From: Bacteroidales bacterium
Lineage (GTDB): Bacteria; Bacteroidota; Bacteroidia; Bacteroidales; Muribaculaceae
Direction of reading: 5' to 3'
NCBI GenBank assembly: GCA_004557385.1
Contig: SFEA01000046.1
Span: 1 to 15,010, forward strand
DNA: 15,010 bases
The notes beneath the pieces are model-generated. The model ran no database searches. It had not been told where the DNA came from and was given only the letters and a program-made list of their open reading frames with translations. The translations under genes were made by a program, and so were the position numbers. Of this stretch, positions 1 through 7,872 are shown piece after piece (positions within the stretch are counted from its first letter, which is position 1; the number at the start of each line of letters is the position of its first letter).

Positions 1-612
1 ATTGTTGTAGTAATTAAAGTGGTTCTCGAGCCATGAGTCTTGCACACTCTTGTAGTATCCCACTTCGCCTTCAATCTGCACCCAACCGTTGGTGAACGGA
101 ATGTTCTGAAAGTCGACAAACCCCATTCGCAAGCCCGGCATAGGCCGCGCATTGCCCGATAGCGTCATGTCGCCGCTGCTCAATGCAGCATCGGTGATGG
201 CGTTTCGATGCTCCTTCTGCCCAAGCACGGCATATACACTGCGATATTTCACCTCGGCATAAAGCTGCTGCACCCACGCGCGCGACGGATGCTGTGCATT
301 AGCGCTCCATGTGGCATCAGTCACATTATAGCGGCTGTAATCGGCGTTCGATGCCCATCCAGCCCACAATTCGGCTCCGAAGCCATAGCTGAAGCGCTTT
401 GTGGTGTCCATCGACTGCCATACTGCGGCTTCAGCCAATGCCGATTTGCCTTGAGTGAGCGTGCCGTAGCGGTTCGATGCCGCATAATATGGCGCCAATG
501 CTCCGTCGCTCACATTCAACGTGGTTCCCGCCTCATAGTTGATGTCCTGCGCCAAACTCGCCATTGCGGTCAACGCCACCAAAAAACCAAAAAATCCAAA
601 TCTAATTTTCAT
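1..612 (-). CDS. Capsule assembly Wzi-family outer membrane protein, N-terminal part
   Basis: The frame opens at an ATG (610-612) and stays open for 204 codons to the left edge, so the C-terminal part is missing. The product begins with a signal peptide (about residues 1-21, MKIRFGFFGF then a hydrophobic run ending ASLAQ). The mature start is rich in alternating aromatic and polar residues, as in outer-membrane beta strands. The segment around residues 130-190, including LGQKEHRNAI, SSGDMTLSGNARPMPG and FTNGWVQIEGEVGYYK, is the pattern I associate with the Bacteroidetes Wzi-like family. Family members are barrels of roughly 450-550 residues that help attach or assemble surface polysaccharide. 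Only 28 bp separate it from the upstream N-acyltransferase gene on the same strand and no terminator intervenes, so it is probably the third gene of that operon. Assignment is from recalled family resemblance. Confidence 0.8.
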   Translation of the reverse strand, partial: MKIRFGFFGFLVALTAMASLAQDINYEAGTTLNVSDGALAPYYAASNRYGTLTQGKSALAEAAVWQSMDTTKRFSYGFGAELWAGWASNADYSRYNVTDATWSANAQHPSRAWVQQLYAEVKYRSVYAVLGQKEHRNAITDAALSSGDMTLSGNARPMPGLRMGFVDFQNIPFTNGWVQIEGEVGYYKSVQDSWLENHFNYYNN

Positions 613-640
613 AAAAAATCATATAACTGTATAGCAGCAT

Positions 641-1585
641 TCAACCTTTAAACTCGAGGCTTTGCTCAAAAGTGTTCACATGCCGCCCAATTTTCTCTTT
701 GGTGATTTCGCCCACCGAAATCATTATTCCACTCTCCTCCACGTTGCCGAACTCGTCGTTCACTGCCGTGCCAAACATGCGCATTGTGGGCGACAAGCAC
801 ATGTAGGCATGCACCAGAGGCGGAATATTAAAGCCCTCGTTGCGCACCATATGGTTAAGCCGTAGATAATCCTCGGCAAAATTGTTGTTCACAAATTTCT
901 CCTTCAGCCACTCCACATCATGCGCCAGCTTCACAGGCGTGATGGGCGTAACCAGATGCTCGTTGTCGGGGAAATAGTGATTCAGAAAATACAATATCAT
1001 ATCGCGGCACAACTGCGAATAGTTGGGATACATGGTCACCTTGCCAAACAGATATTTTATCTGCGGATACACCACCGTGAGGGCACCAATGCCGTCCCAC
1101 AGGTTGTCGAGCGCATATATGGCTCTCACGCCAGCCTTGGTTGACTGATACTCCAGCCTCACAAACGAGCGCCCAAGTTCGAGCGTCTTTGGCAGATAAT
1201 TCTGCATAAACTCTTCGGAAAACCTGAACATGTGCGACGTGGCAATGCGAGGCGAACCGTCGCTGTTCAACGCCACATTCTCGCCCAATATAAAGCGATA
1301 GCCGCCCACAATCTCGCGATGCTCAGGATTCCACACCAGCAGCTGCTGGCACGGTACATCCATGGTGTCGAACTCGTCGATGTCGCAAGCCTTGCCGGTG
1401 CCGCCGCCTGCTGTGCGGAAGGCAATCTCGCGCAGACGCCCTATCTCGCGCATCACGTTGGGCGCATTAAAGGCATTCACCACATATATCTCATTGCCGC
1501 CTTTGTTGGTGTGCCGCAGAAGCCTCTCCTTGGTAAGCTCCTGCTCAAGCAGTGCCACATCAACTTCTTTTATAATCGCTTTCAT
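641..1585 (-). CDS. glsB: GNAT-type N-acyltransferase, glycine lipid synthase GlsB-like
   Basis: A 314-residue soluble protein of the OlsB/hemolysin-like acyltransferase family, a GNAT fold. OlsB enzymes transfer a 3-hydroxyacyl group from acyl carrier protein to the amino group of ornithine. The Bacteroides relative GlsB uses glycine and makes the mono-acylated precursor of glycine lipids. Visible landmarks are the GNAT-like core VGGYRFILGE (about 93-102), LELGRSFVRLEYQ (about 135-147), and FGKVTMYPNYS (about 180-190). Length fits the family. It lies 47 bp downstream of a PlsC-like acyltransferase gene with no promoter box or terminator between, matching the two-gene glsA/glsB partnership known in Bacteroides. 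There is no signal peptide, so action at the inner membrane's cytoplasmic face is expected. Substrate (glycine rather than ornithine) is inferred from the phylum, not from residues I can identify. Confidence 0.8.
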   Translation of the reverse strand: MKAIIKEVDVALLEQELTKERLLRHTNKGGNEIYVVNAFNAPNVMREIGRLREIAFRTAGGGTGKACDIDEFDTMDVPCQQLLVWNPEHREIVGGYRFILGENVALNSDGSPRIATSHMFRFSEEFMQNYLPKTLELGRSFVRLEYQSTKAGVRAIYALDNLWDGIGALTVVYPQIKYLFGKVTMYPNYSQLCRDMILYFLNHYFPDNEHLVTPITPVKLAHDVEWLKEKFVNNNFAEDYLRLNHMVRNEGFNIPPLVHAYMCLSPTMRMFGTAVNDEFGNVEESGIMISVGEITKEKIGRHVNTFEQSLEFKG

Positions 1586-1632
1586 ATTACTATAAAACTG
1601 TTTTTTCTCTTTGCATTAGCTCAAATAATTTT

Positions 1633-2493
1633 TCATTTGTCACGCAGCCCGTAGCATTTCCTCCTAATCCGCTCCACCTCTGCTGCCGGCTCACTTGCGT
1701 TGATTTCACTGTAAGCAATTGGAGCGCCTATGCGAAGCACAAACTCCTTGCCGCGGCACTTCATCATCTCTCGCGGCAGCAACAGCATCTCAATGTTGAA
1801 CCCGATGTTCATGCGTTTGCGCCACCGTGCCACGCGATAAAACAGCCGCGAATTCTCGCCGTCGAAACACATCGGCACCACATCGCGCCCATATTCGGAA
1901 GCCTTCACCACAAACGATTTCTGCCAAGCCAAATCGGTGATTTTGCCGTTGTCCATCAGCCGCGAGCACAGCCCTGCCGGAAACGTGAGCATCTGCACCT
2001 CGCTGCGATATGCCTCGTCGATGCTTTGCGCTGCCGAGCGCGACTGCCGTCCGAACTTGTTGATAGGCAAAAACACACCGGCAAGCGGCGTCACCGCCAT
2101 GAGCAAATCGTTCACCAGGAAGCGAATTTTACCTCCGTAATGCCGCCCGATATGCGATATGATGGCTATGCCGTCCAACCCGCCCATAGGGTGATTGCAC
2201 ACAAACACGCACCGCCTTGCCGCCTCCGGCTCGGGCAAATTCTCCGCCCCTTCAACGCGAACCTTAACGCCAAGATAGTCGAGAACGCCGTCGGCAAACT
2301 CCACGCCACGCTTGGCGCCGTGCAGCCGGGCAATCTCGTTCAGCTCATCTTGGCAGATAAGCCGCGCCAGAGCGTTCACCACAAACCGTGGCACATATTT
2401 GTAGTGCCGCGGCATCTTTTTCCGCAGCACCTCACCCACATCGAGGCGGATTTCGCCGTTCGATTTTTCTGCCATATCTTTTTTCTGAGCCAT
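1633..2493 (-). CDS. glsA: PlsC-family O-acyltransferase, GlsA-like (glycine lipid synthesis)
   Basis: A 286-residue lysophospholipid-acyltransferase-like protein. In glycine or ornithine lipid synthesis this partner esterifies a second fatty acid onto the hydroxyl of the mono-acylated amino acid. The N-terminus (residues 1-40) is basic and polar. The catalytic block VCNHPMGGLDG (about 98-108) has the His and Asp of the PlsC motif, but with five residues between them (H101, D107) instead of the usual four. Block III reads FPAGLCSR (171-178), where canonical enzymes have FPEG. LPINKFGRQSR (about 142-152) is the substrate-binding block. I believe these variants are usual in the Bacteroidetes OlsA-like branch, but cannot verify it here. 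The start at 2493 is favoured over the in-frame Met at residue 7 because a -7 element sits 15 bp upstream. First gene of the putative glsA-glsB-wzi operon. Confidence 0.8.
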   Translation of the reverse strand: MAQKKDMAEKSNGEIRLDVGEVLRKKMPRHYKYVPRFVVNALARLICQDELNEIARLHGAKRGVEFADGVLDYLGVKVRVEGAENLPEPEAARRCVFVCNHPMGGLDGIAIISHIGRHYGGKIRFLVNDLLMAVTPLAGVFLPINKFGRQSRSAAQSIDEAYRSEVQMLTFPAGLCSRLMDNGKITDLAWQKSFVVKASEYGRDVVPMCFDGENSRLFYRVARWRKRMNIGFNIEMLLLPREMMKCRGKEFVLRIGAPIAYSEINASEPAAEVERIRRKCYGLRDK

Positions 2494-2507
2494 GGTTTCG
2501 CAAGCTG

Positions 2508-2539
2508 CAAAAATAATTATTACCTGGGCAAAATTGCAA
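2508..2539 (-). promoter_or_regulatory. Candidate promoter of the glsA-glsB-wzi operon
   Basis: Read on the minus strand, positions 2515-2508 spell TATTTTTG, an exact TAnnTTTG -7 element. A TTG at 2539-2537, 21 nt upstream, is a modest -33 candidate. The predicted start of transcription would leave only about 8-10 nt before the ATG at 2493. Confidence 0.5.
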
Positions 2540-2569
2540 TTACACCTACAAATATAAGCAAAAAAACAC

Positions 2570-2577
2570 TACCTTTG
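2570..2577 (+). promoter_or_regulatory. -7 element abutting the start codon of the membrane protein gene
   Basis: TACCTTTG matches TAnnTTTG exactly and ends 5 nt before the ATG at 2583. Bacteroidetes transcripts usually begin a few bases beyond this box, so the mRNA would start at or next to the start codon and be essentially leaderless. No TTTG lies at the usual 19-21 nt upstream, so the -33 half is weak. Confidence 0.5.
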
Positions 2578-2582
2578 CAGAT

Positions 2583-4004
2583 ATGAAGGTTTCTCAAAAA
2601 ATAATTTTTGTTGAAGCCGCGGTGTTTATTGCGCTAATACTACTATCAACCTATCACTTTGCGCTATGCGATGCCGCCTACATTGTTGTGGGGTTCACTG
2701 TCGCCTATCTTGTGCCTCGTTTTGCCTACTCCCGAATGAGCAACTGCACCACGATGGGCGTGGCAGCCTTGTCGTGGGCATGGCTGGTGATGGGCGTGTT
2801 GGGCATCAACTACATTGCTCGGGCTACGGTGTGCGTCGACGCATCGCTGTCGCAACCGGCACTGTGGAACGATGCCGCTCGCTACTATAATTATGCACTT
2901 CAGCTGTTCCACCATCAAAGCACCGGCAATGCCGTCGACCCATTTCCCGGGCTGCCGCTACTCACTGTGCTGCTGTGGAAGGTCTTTGGCATTGGCATTG
3001 TACCGCCATTGGCAATGAACATGATGCTCACGCTTGCCACCATTGTGCTAACGGGCCCGCTTGCCTCAAGCCTGCTCGACGGGCGCACAAACATGAGCAG
3101 CCGCCAAGTGGCTTGGCTGGCAATGGCAATGACTGCATCGCTGTTCTTCTTCCTGTCGCACGGCACACAGATGCTTAAAGAGCCGCTCACCTACTTTGGC
3201 GTGATGCTTTGTGCACTTGCTTTAGCTTCGCTCACCCGACTCAACGACACTTGCCTTGCGTGGCGCCCGATTGCGCTGTTCGCACTGGGCATCACCATTG
3301 TTGCTATGGCTCGCACCACCTATTCGATAATGATGCTCGCCGGAGTGCTGTTCATCGGGGTAGGCAATCAACCACAATGGCGCAATGCGCTTGCCATGCT
3401 GGTGCTGGGTGCTGCAATTTATTATGCAGCAAACGAGTTCGGCCACGCGCTGTCTTATAATTACTACGACAGCTATTTCGACTCCAACAAATCGGCAGAG
3501 ATATCCCAACAATACATTATCGGAGCCAATCAGCAACCGCTTGCCAACATCGTGGGCGACTATTTCAGCCTAAGCCTATGGCGACGGGCGCTGCTGCTGC
3601 CGCTGCTTTGCGCTGTGCAGTTTGTCATTCCGTTCCCGTGGATTATGGGCGACGTCACCATCAGCGAACTGGTGCCGCGCATCGCTCTGCCATGGTATGC
3701 CATCGGCGGGCTTACACTCTACTACTTGGGTTGGATGAGCTGGCGAAAACAAACATCGCTGGGCTGCTTTCCGCTATGGGTGGCATTCTGCTTTGCCGTG
3801 CCTGCCTTCATTGCCGCAGGCTCGGTGTCGCGCTACATGCTGCCATTTCAGCCGCTAATGGTTCCGATGGCAATATTCGCAGTCGCGACGCTGCGAGAGC
3901 GCCACTATCGAAAGAATTTTATTATCTTTGTCATTGCCTACACGCTGCTGCTTGCTGCCACGCTTATTGTTTGCTACCGCACGCAGTTGGCGTGCATGCA
4001 ATAG
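2583..4004 (+). CDS. Polytopic membrane protein, GT-C glycosyltransferase or polymerase-like
   Basis: A 473-residue integral membrane protein with roughly a dozen hydrophobic segments, the first starting right after MKVSQK, which supports this start. I do not recognise an exact family. Several features recall GT-C lipid-linked-sugar glycosyltransferases. A large loop after the first helices carries WNDAARYYNYA (residues 95-105) with an acidic residue where GT-C enzymes have their catalytic Asp. QMLKEPLTYF (about 196-205) follows, then a second large polar loop at about 284-330, rich in Tyr, Asp and Asn. A late SRYMLPFQP (416-424) resembles the RY..P element near the end of such enzymes. An O-antigen/oligosaccharide polymerase-like protein is the main alternative. 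The gene is followed after 60 bp by an MptE-like gene on the same strand with no terminator or promoter box between. A role in assembling a surface glycan in the inner membrane is inference. Confidence 0.6.
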   Translation: MKVSQKIIFVEAAVFIALILLSTYHFALCDAAYIVVGFTVAYLVPRFAYSRMSNCTTMGVAALSWAWLVMGVLGINYIARATVCVDASLSQPALWNDAARYYNYALQLFHHQSTGNAVDPFPGLPLLTVLLWKVFGIGIVPPLAMNMMLTLATIVLTGPLASSLLDGRTNMSSRQVAWLAMAMTASLFFFLSHGTQMLKEPLTYFGVMLCALALASLTRLNDTCLAWRPIALFALGITIVAMARTTYSIMMLAGVLFIGVGNQPQWRNALAMLVLGAAIYYAANEFGHALSYNYYDSYFDSNKSAEISQQYIIGANQQPLANIVGDYFSLSLWRRALLLPLLCAVQFVIPFPWIMGDVTISELVPRIALPWYAIGGLTLYYLGWMSWRKQTSLGCFPLWVAFCFAVPAFIAAGSVSRYMLPFQPLMVPMAIFAVATLRERHYRKNFIIFVIAYTLLLAATLIVCYRTQLACMQ

Positions 4005-4064
4005 TAGCCAACTGTGATTACTATACAACCTGATTAATCATCACCTACAAAAAATCGCTCAAAT

Positions 4065-4919
4065 ATGAAAACCCTCGACCGACTCAGCAAAATGCTTAAA
4101 ACAGCTGCCGACACCACTATGAGCATTGCCAAGATTGCAATACTGTCGAGCAAACGCATCACCATGCCGCGCGCCGATGCCGGTGCCCGTATGGTGATTC
4201 TCGGCAACGGACCGTCGCTAAACGAAACCATTGCCCATTCGAGCGATTTTCTTATGCAGCACCACCGTCTGGCTGTGAATTTTGCCGCCAACGCACCGGC
4301 GTTCACCAGCCTGCAACCAACGCATTATGTGCTTGCCGACCCTCACTTTTTCCAAGCCATCAACGAGCCCAACGTGGCACGCTTGTGGCTGGCGCTATCG
4401 CAGGTCGATTGGGCAATGAATCTGTTTGTGCCGGTGAATGTGTCGCTGCCGTCCGACGTGGCAGGTATAATTGCCGGAAATGCCTGCCTGCGACTCTATC
4501 GCTATAATCTAACACCGGTTGAAGGCGCCGAATGGTTTGAAAACTGGGCTTACAAGAGTCGATTGGGAATGCCGAGGCCTCGCAACGTGCTCATCCCGTC
4601 AATCATGATTGCCATTGCTTGTGGCTATCGAACAATCTACATTGCCGGTGCCGACCATTCGTGGACGCGCACGCTCTCGGTTGACGACGACAACAACGTG
4701 GTGTCGATTCAACCGCATTTCTACAAGGAGGACGAAAAAGAGGTGCAGCGCGTCAACACCGAATATATGCAATATCCGCTTCACCAGATTCTTTACAGCT
4801 TCTACGTGGCGTTCCGCTCCTATCACACCATTGCGCGCTATGCCGGTCACCTGGGCGTGGACATCTTCAACATCACCCCGGGAAGCTTCATCGACGCGTT
4901 CCCTCGCAAAAAGGTGTAA
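4065..4919 (+). CDS. MptE-like (DUF115) / GT42-like Rossmann protein, putative glycan enzyme
   Basis: A 284-residue protein without signal peptide or clear transmembrane helix, presumably cytoplasmic. It has the hallmarks of the MptE-like/DUF115 fold: a nucleotide-binding-type loop VILGNGPSL (44-52), YVLADPHF (88-95), and IAIACGYRTIYIAGADHSW (about 182-200). The same arrangement (GNGPSL near the N-terminus, then an A.A.GY.TIY..G.D motif) is found in GT42 sialyltransferases such as CstI, so a transferase using a nucleotide-activated sugar is possible. In bacteria, relatives of this fold occur in surface-glycan and flagellin glycosylation loci, whereas true MptE is a pterin kinase of archaea. 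The upstream neighbour is a GT-C-like membrane protein 60 bp away, so the two probably form one transcription unit closed by the terminator at 4962. The fold is fairly secure, the reaction is not. Confidence 0.65.
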   Translation: MKTLDRLSKMLKTAADTTMSIAKIAILSSKRITMPRADAGARMVILGNGPSLNETIAHSSDFLMQHHRLAVNFAANAPAFTSLQPTHYVLADPHFFQAINEPNVARLWLALSQVDWAMNLFVPVNVSLPSDVAGIIAGNACLRLYRYNLTPVEGAEWFENWAYKSRLGMPRPRNVLIPSIMIAIACGYRTIYIAGADHSWTRTLSVDDDNNVVSIQPHFYKEDEKEVQRVNTEYMQYPLHQILYSFYVAFRSYHTIARYAGHLGVDIFNITPGSFIDAFPRKKV

Positions 4920-4961
4920 CCCGCTGACCCCACGCACTATGTGCCCGCCGACAAAGAACCA

Positions 4962-5010
4962 CGGGGAGGCGTAGCCTAATCACAGGCACGCCTCCCCGCC
5001 ACTTATTTTT
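4962..5010 (+). terminator. Strong intrinsic terminator after the MptE-like gene
   Basis: An 11-bp perfect stem (4962-4972 with 4988-4998, CGGGGAGGCGT) continues past a single bulged A into a second 4-bp stem (GCCT 4974-4977 with AGGC 4984-4987) around a 6-nt loop. A T-rich run ending TTATTTTT (5003-5010) follows, so it works best for plus-strand transcripts. The convergent fucosidase gene ends at 5021. Read on the minus strand the hairpin lacks a good U-run, so termination there would be weaker. Confidence 0.85.
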
Positions 5011-5020
5011 AGCACATTGC

Positions 5021-6412
5021 TTATTTCTTGGTCACAATCTTCATTGCTATGCCGTTGCTACCATTGGCATCCTTTGGCAAGGTAACGGTGGTGACGCCGT
5101 CGACAGTCTTGTATTTCAACGATTTCTTGGTGGCAAGGTTAACTATCTTGCTGCCTTTAACAGGCACATTGCCCTTCCACGAGATGGTTGCCGGGAATGG
5201 CGTATCGTCCTTTTGCGGAACAATGCCGTAGACGGTCTTGCCGTCCTTGTTGCCGGTGAACCAAATGCTGCTCTCGTCGTTGCGATAAACCGGAGTTGGC
5301 ACAGTGGCATAGATTGCCTCGCCGTTGGCACGCATCCAATTACCTATAATCTTGAGTTCCTCAACCGACTTCGGCTCGATTTCGCCTTCGGGTGTTGGAC
5401 CAACGCCAAGCACCAGCGAACCGCCCTTAGCCACGATTTCGCTGAGGATTGAAATCACCTTGGCAGGCGACTTCCACGTGTTGCGTGGTGTCCAACCCCA
5501 GTCGTAGGTGAGGGTGATGCAGCTTTCCCACGGATTGAGAATCTGATGGTCGGGGATGGTTTGCTCGGGGGTCTGATAGTTCTCGTGAATGCCCGGGCAG
5601 GCACGTTCCACAACAATCAAGCCGGGTTGTGCTTTGCGTGCCATGTCAACAATGCCATCGAGGTTTATGTCCTCACGTGGCTTGGTGCACCAGCCGCCGT
5701 CGAGCCACAGAATGTCCACCGGACCGTAGTTGTTCATCAGTTCTTCCACCTGATTGTAGACAAATTTCTTATAGTTTTCCCAACGCTCGGGATATTGGTC
5801 AATCTTGTAGTTATGGCTGCGGTTTGGAGTGGCTTTCTTGGTCCACCAATAGTAGTCGCTATGCCAGTCGGGCTTCGAGAAATAGGTGCCGGGCATCAGG
5901 CCTTCGTTGCGGAAAGCGTCGAGCACATAGCGCAACGCATCTTGGCGCGGGTTACCCTTGAAGCCGCTGTTGGTGACGTTGAAATCGGTAGTCTTAGTGT
6001 CCCACAGGCAGAAACCGTCGTGGTGTTTGGTGGTGAAAATCACATATTTCATACCTGCATCCTTTGCCACACGCGCCCATTGCTCGGGGTTGAATTTCAC
6101 GGGATTGAAGTCCTTAATCAAGCCCCAATACCATTGCTTGTATTCTTCGTAAGTCTTGTCCTTGGGCGGAGTAATCCAGTCCTCCGAAGTGATTGCCCAC
6201 GATTCCACCATGCCCGGAACCGAGTACAAACCCCAGTGAAGCAATATGCCGAACTTCAAGTCTTGCCATCCTTTAAGTTTTTCAACCACTTTTTGGTCGG
6301 TTGGCCAAATATAATCTTTCGATTGCTCGTGCACATACGATTGTGCCGAAGCATTAATGCCGATTGCAGCAACAACGCCGCAAACGATAGCTGAAATGCA
6401 ACGAATGTTCAT
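5021..6412 (-). CDS. Secreted alpha-L-fucosidase, GH29 (downstream paralogue)
   Basis: A 463-residue glycoside hydrolase that would remove terminal alpha-L-fucose from glycans by the retaining mechanism of GH29. Residues 1-23 form a signal peptide (MNIRCISAIVCGVVAAIGINASA, cleaved before Gln) with no lipobox, so periplasmic or secreted location is expected. The catalytic barrel spans about 35-365. It includes LKFGILLHWGLYSVPG (about 52-67), TTKHHDGFCLWDT (127-139) with the paired substrate-binding histidines, and VDILWLDGGW (232-241), in which Asp238 aligns with the GH29 nucleophile. Acid/base candidates are Glu277 or Glu283 in ENYQTPEQ and Glu296 in NPWESCIT, and I cannot choose between them. 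Residues from about 370 form a short beta-rich C-terminal domain. Second gene of a two-gene unit, 42 bp behind its paralogue with no promoter box between. Linkage specificity cannot be read from the sequence. Confidence 0.92.
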   Translation of the reverse strand: MNIRCISAIVCGVVAAIGINASAQSYVHEQSKDYIWPTDQKVVEKLKGWQDLKFGILLHWGLYSVPGMVESWAITSEDWITPPKDKTYEEYKQWYWGLIKDFNPVKFNPEQWARVAKDAGMKYVIFTTKHHDGFCLWDTKTTDFNVTNSGFKGNPRQDALRYVLDAFRNEGLMPGTYFSKPDWHSDYYWWTKKATPNRSHNYKIDQYPERWENYKKFVYNQVEELMNNYGPVDILWLDGGWCTKPREDINLDGIVDMARKAQPGLIVVERACPGIHENYQTPEQTIPDHQILNPWESCITLTYDWGWTPRNTWKSPAKVISILSEIVAKGGSLVLGVGPTPEGEIEPKSVEELKIIGNWMRANGEAIYATVPTPVYRNDESSIWFTGNKDGKTVYGIVPQKDDTPFPATISWKGNVPVKGSKIVNLATKKSLKYKTVDGVTTVTLPKDANGSNGIAMKIVTKK

Positions 6413-6454
6413 TCTAATTAAGTTTGATTATGTGTTAATGTTGATTATTTGTAA

Positions 6455-7837
6455 TTATTTTACCGCAAACACCAGTGCCACAGGCTCTTGAGCGAGACTT
6501 TTGGGCAACGTAACGGTGGTTTTGCCGTCGCGGGTGACCGATTTAAGAGTCTTGCCCGACGCGAGCAACTTCACGGCGCCGCGAGGTGCGTTGCCGCTCC
6601 AAGTGATGGTGGCAGGCAGCTTCTCGCCTTCGGGCAGAGCATAGATGGCATAGAGCGTTGAGCCGTCCTTGTCGGCAGTAAACCACACGTTGCCGTCGTG
6701 ATAGTGCTTGGCGTTGCGGGTGCCGTAGATGGCTTTGCCGTTGGCGCGAAGCCATTTGCCTATCACTTGCAGACGCTCAACAATGGGCTGCTCTATTGCG
6801 CCCTGAGCGTCGGGTCCGATGCCAAGCAGCAGCGCGCCGCCCTTGGCTGTGGCTTCAACCAGCGTGTTAATTACCTTTTGAGCCGACTTATATGGTGCAT
6901 TGGGCACCCAGCCCCAGTCGTTCGACAAGGTGATGCAGCTTTCCCACGGATTATCGAGCTGCTCGGCGGGTATGCCGCGTTCAGGGGTCTGATAATTCTC
7001 GTTCTTGCCGTGGATGGCACGGTCGACGCTTATCAATCCCGGGTGGCGCTTGCGGGCGTCAACAAGAATCTCGTCGAGGTCGACATCGTCGCCACGCACC
7101 CAACCGCCGTCGAGCCATAGAATGTCGATGCTGCCATAGTTGGTGGTGAGCTCGGTGAGCTGGTTGCGCGTGAATGTCTTATAGTTTTGCCACCATTCGG
7201 GGTGACGCTTAATCTTGTAGTTTTGGCGACGGTCGGCTGTGGCGTAGTTCGGATTCCAGAACCACTCGCAGTGCCAGTCGGGTTTCGAGAAATAGCAGCC
7301 AATCCAAAAATCTTTCGAGCGGAATGCCTCAAAAACATGCTTTGCCACGTCGCGGCGCGGATTGTTGCGGAATGCTGCTTTGGCTATCGAGAAATCGGTG
7401 TATTTTGAATCGTACATACAAAAGCCGTCGTGATGCTTGGTGGTGAAAACCATATACTTCATACCGGCATCGTGCATGATGTCAGCCCACTCCGACGGGT
7501 TGAATCGCACGGGGTTGAACACGTCCTTCAGCCCAAAATACCATTTTTTATATTCATCGTAGGGAATGTCGGTGCGGCGGCCTATCCAATCGACATCTTC
7601 CGAGCAGATGCTCCAGCTCTCAACTATGCCGGGCACGCAATACAAGCCCCAGTGGAAAATCACACCAAACTTCAGGTCACGCCATTGGTCGAGTTTCTGC
7701 AACACTTGCGGGTCGGTGGGCCACTCATAGGTGGTGCTGCGACCATGCACCTCTGTGCCGACTTCCTGTGCCGACACGCCAATCGACATGGCTGCAATCA
7801 AGCCACAAGCCACGCTTAAAGCACTTCGAATGTTCAT
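6455..7837 (-). CDS. Secreted alpha-L-fucosidase, GH29 (upstream paralogue)
   Basis: A 460-residue GH29 enzyme closely related to the gene just downstream: more than half of the catalytic-core residues look identical by eye, and even the signal peptides correspond (MNIRSALSVACGLIAAMSIGVSA, cleaved before Gln24). Core motifs are LKFGVIFHWGLYCVPG, FTTKHHDGFCMYD (131-143), and IDILWLDGGW (237-246) with Asp243 as the expected nucleophile. ENYQTPERG and NPWESCITLSNDWGW supply acid/base candidates. It differs from its partner by an insertion in the early loop (SEDVDWIGRRTD versus SEDWITPPKDKT) and by charge changes around 185-205, a region often near the substrate subsites in GH29. It is the first gene of the unit and has a consensus promoter about 36-66 bp upstream. 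The arrangement indicates tandem duplication with divergence, possibly towards different fucosyl linkages. Confidence 0.92.
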   Translation of the reverse strand: MNIRSALSVACGLIAAMSIGVSAQEVGTEVHGRSTTYEWPTDPQVLQKLDQWRDLKFGVIFHWGLYCVPGIVESWSICSEDVDWIGRRTDIPYDEYKKWYFGLKDVFNPVRFNPSEWADIMHDAGMKYMVFTTKHHDGFCMYDSKYTDFSIAKAAFRNNPRRDVAKHVFEAFRSKDFWIGCYFSKPDWHCEWFWNPNYATADRRQNYKIKRHPEWWQNYKTFTRNQLTELTTNYGSIDILWLDGGWVRGDDVDLDEILVDARKRHPGLISVDRAIHGKNENYQTPERGIPAEQLDNPWESCITLSNDWGWVPNAPYKSAQKVINTLVEATAKGGALLLGIGPDAQGAIEQPIVERLQVIGKWLRANGKAIYGTRNAKHYHDGNVWFTADKDGSTLYAIYALPEGEKLPATITWSGNAPRGAVKLLASGKTLKSVTRDGKTTVTLPKSLAQEPVALVFAVK

Positions 7838-7872
7838 ATTGTTAAGTTTTTATGAGTAGTTTTTTGGTTATG

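Noticed and set aside
208..651. A 147-codon plus-strand frame opposite the Wzi-like gene
   Set aside because: Shadow of the Wzi-like coding frame, rich in Cys, His and Arg as typical for antisense translations of GC-rich genes.
4031..4040. Perfect 10-bp palindrome TGATTAATCA between the membrane protein and MptE-like genes
   Set aside because: Too short and AT-rich to separate from chance; no adjacent promoter box or T-run to support an operator or terminator.
5546..6394. A 282-codon plus-strand open frame opposite the downstream fucosidase
   Set aside because: Antisense to a complete GH29 gene with all catalytic motifs; the translation has no family resemblance.
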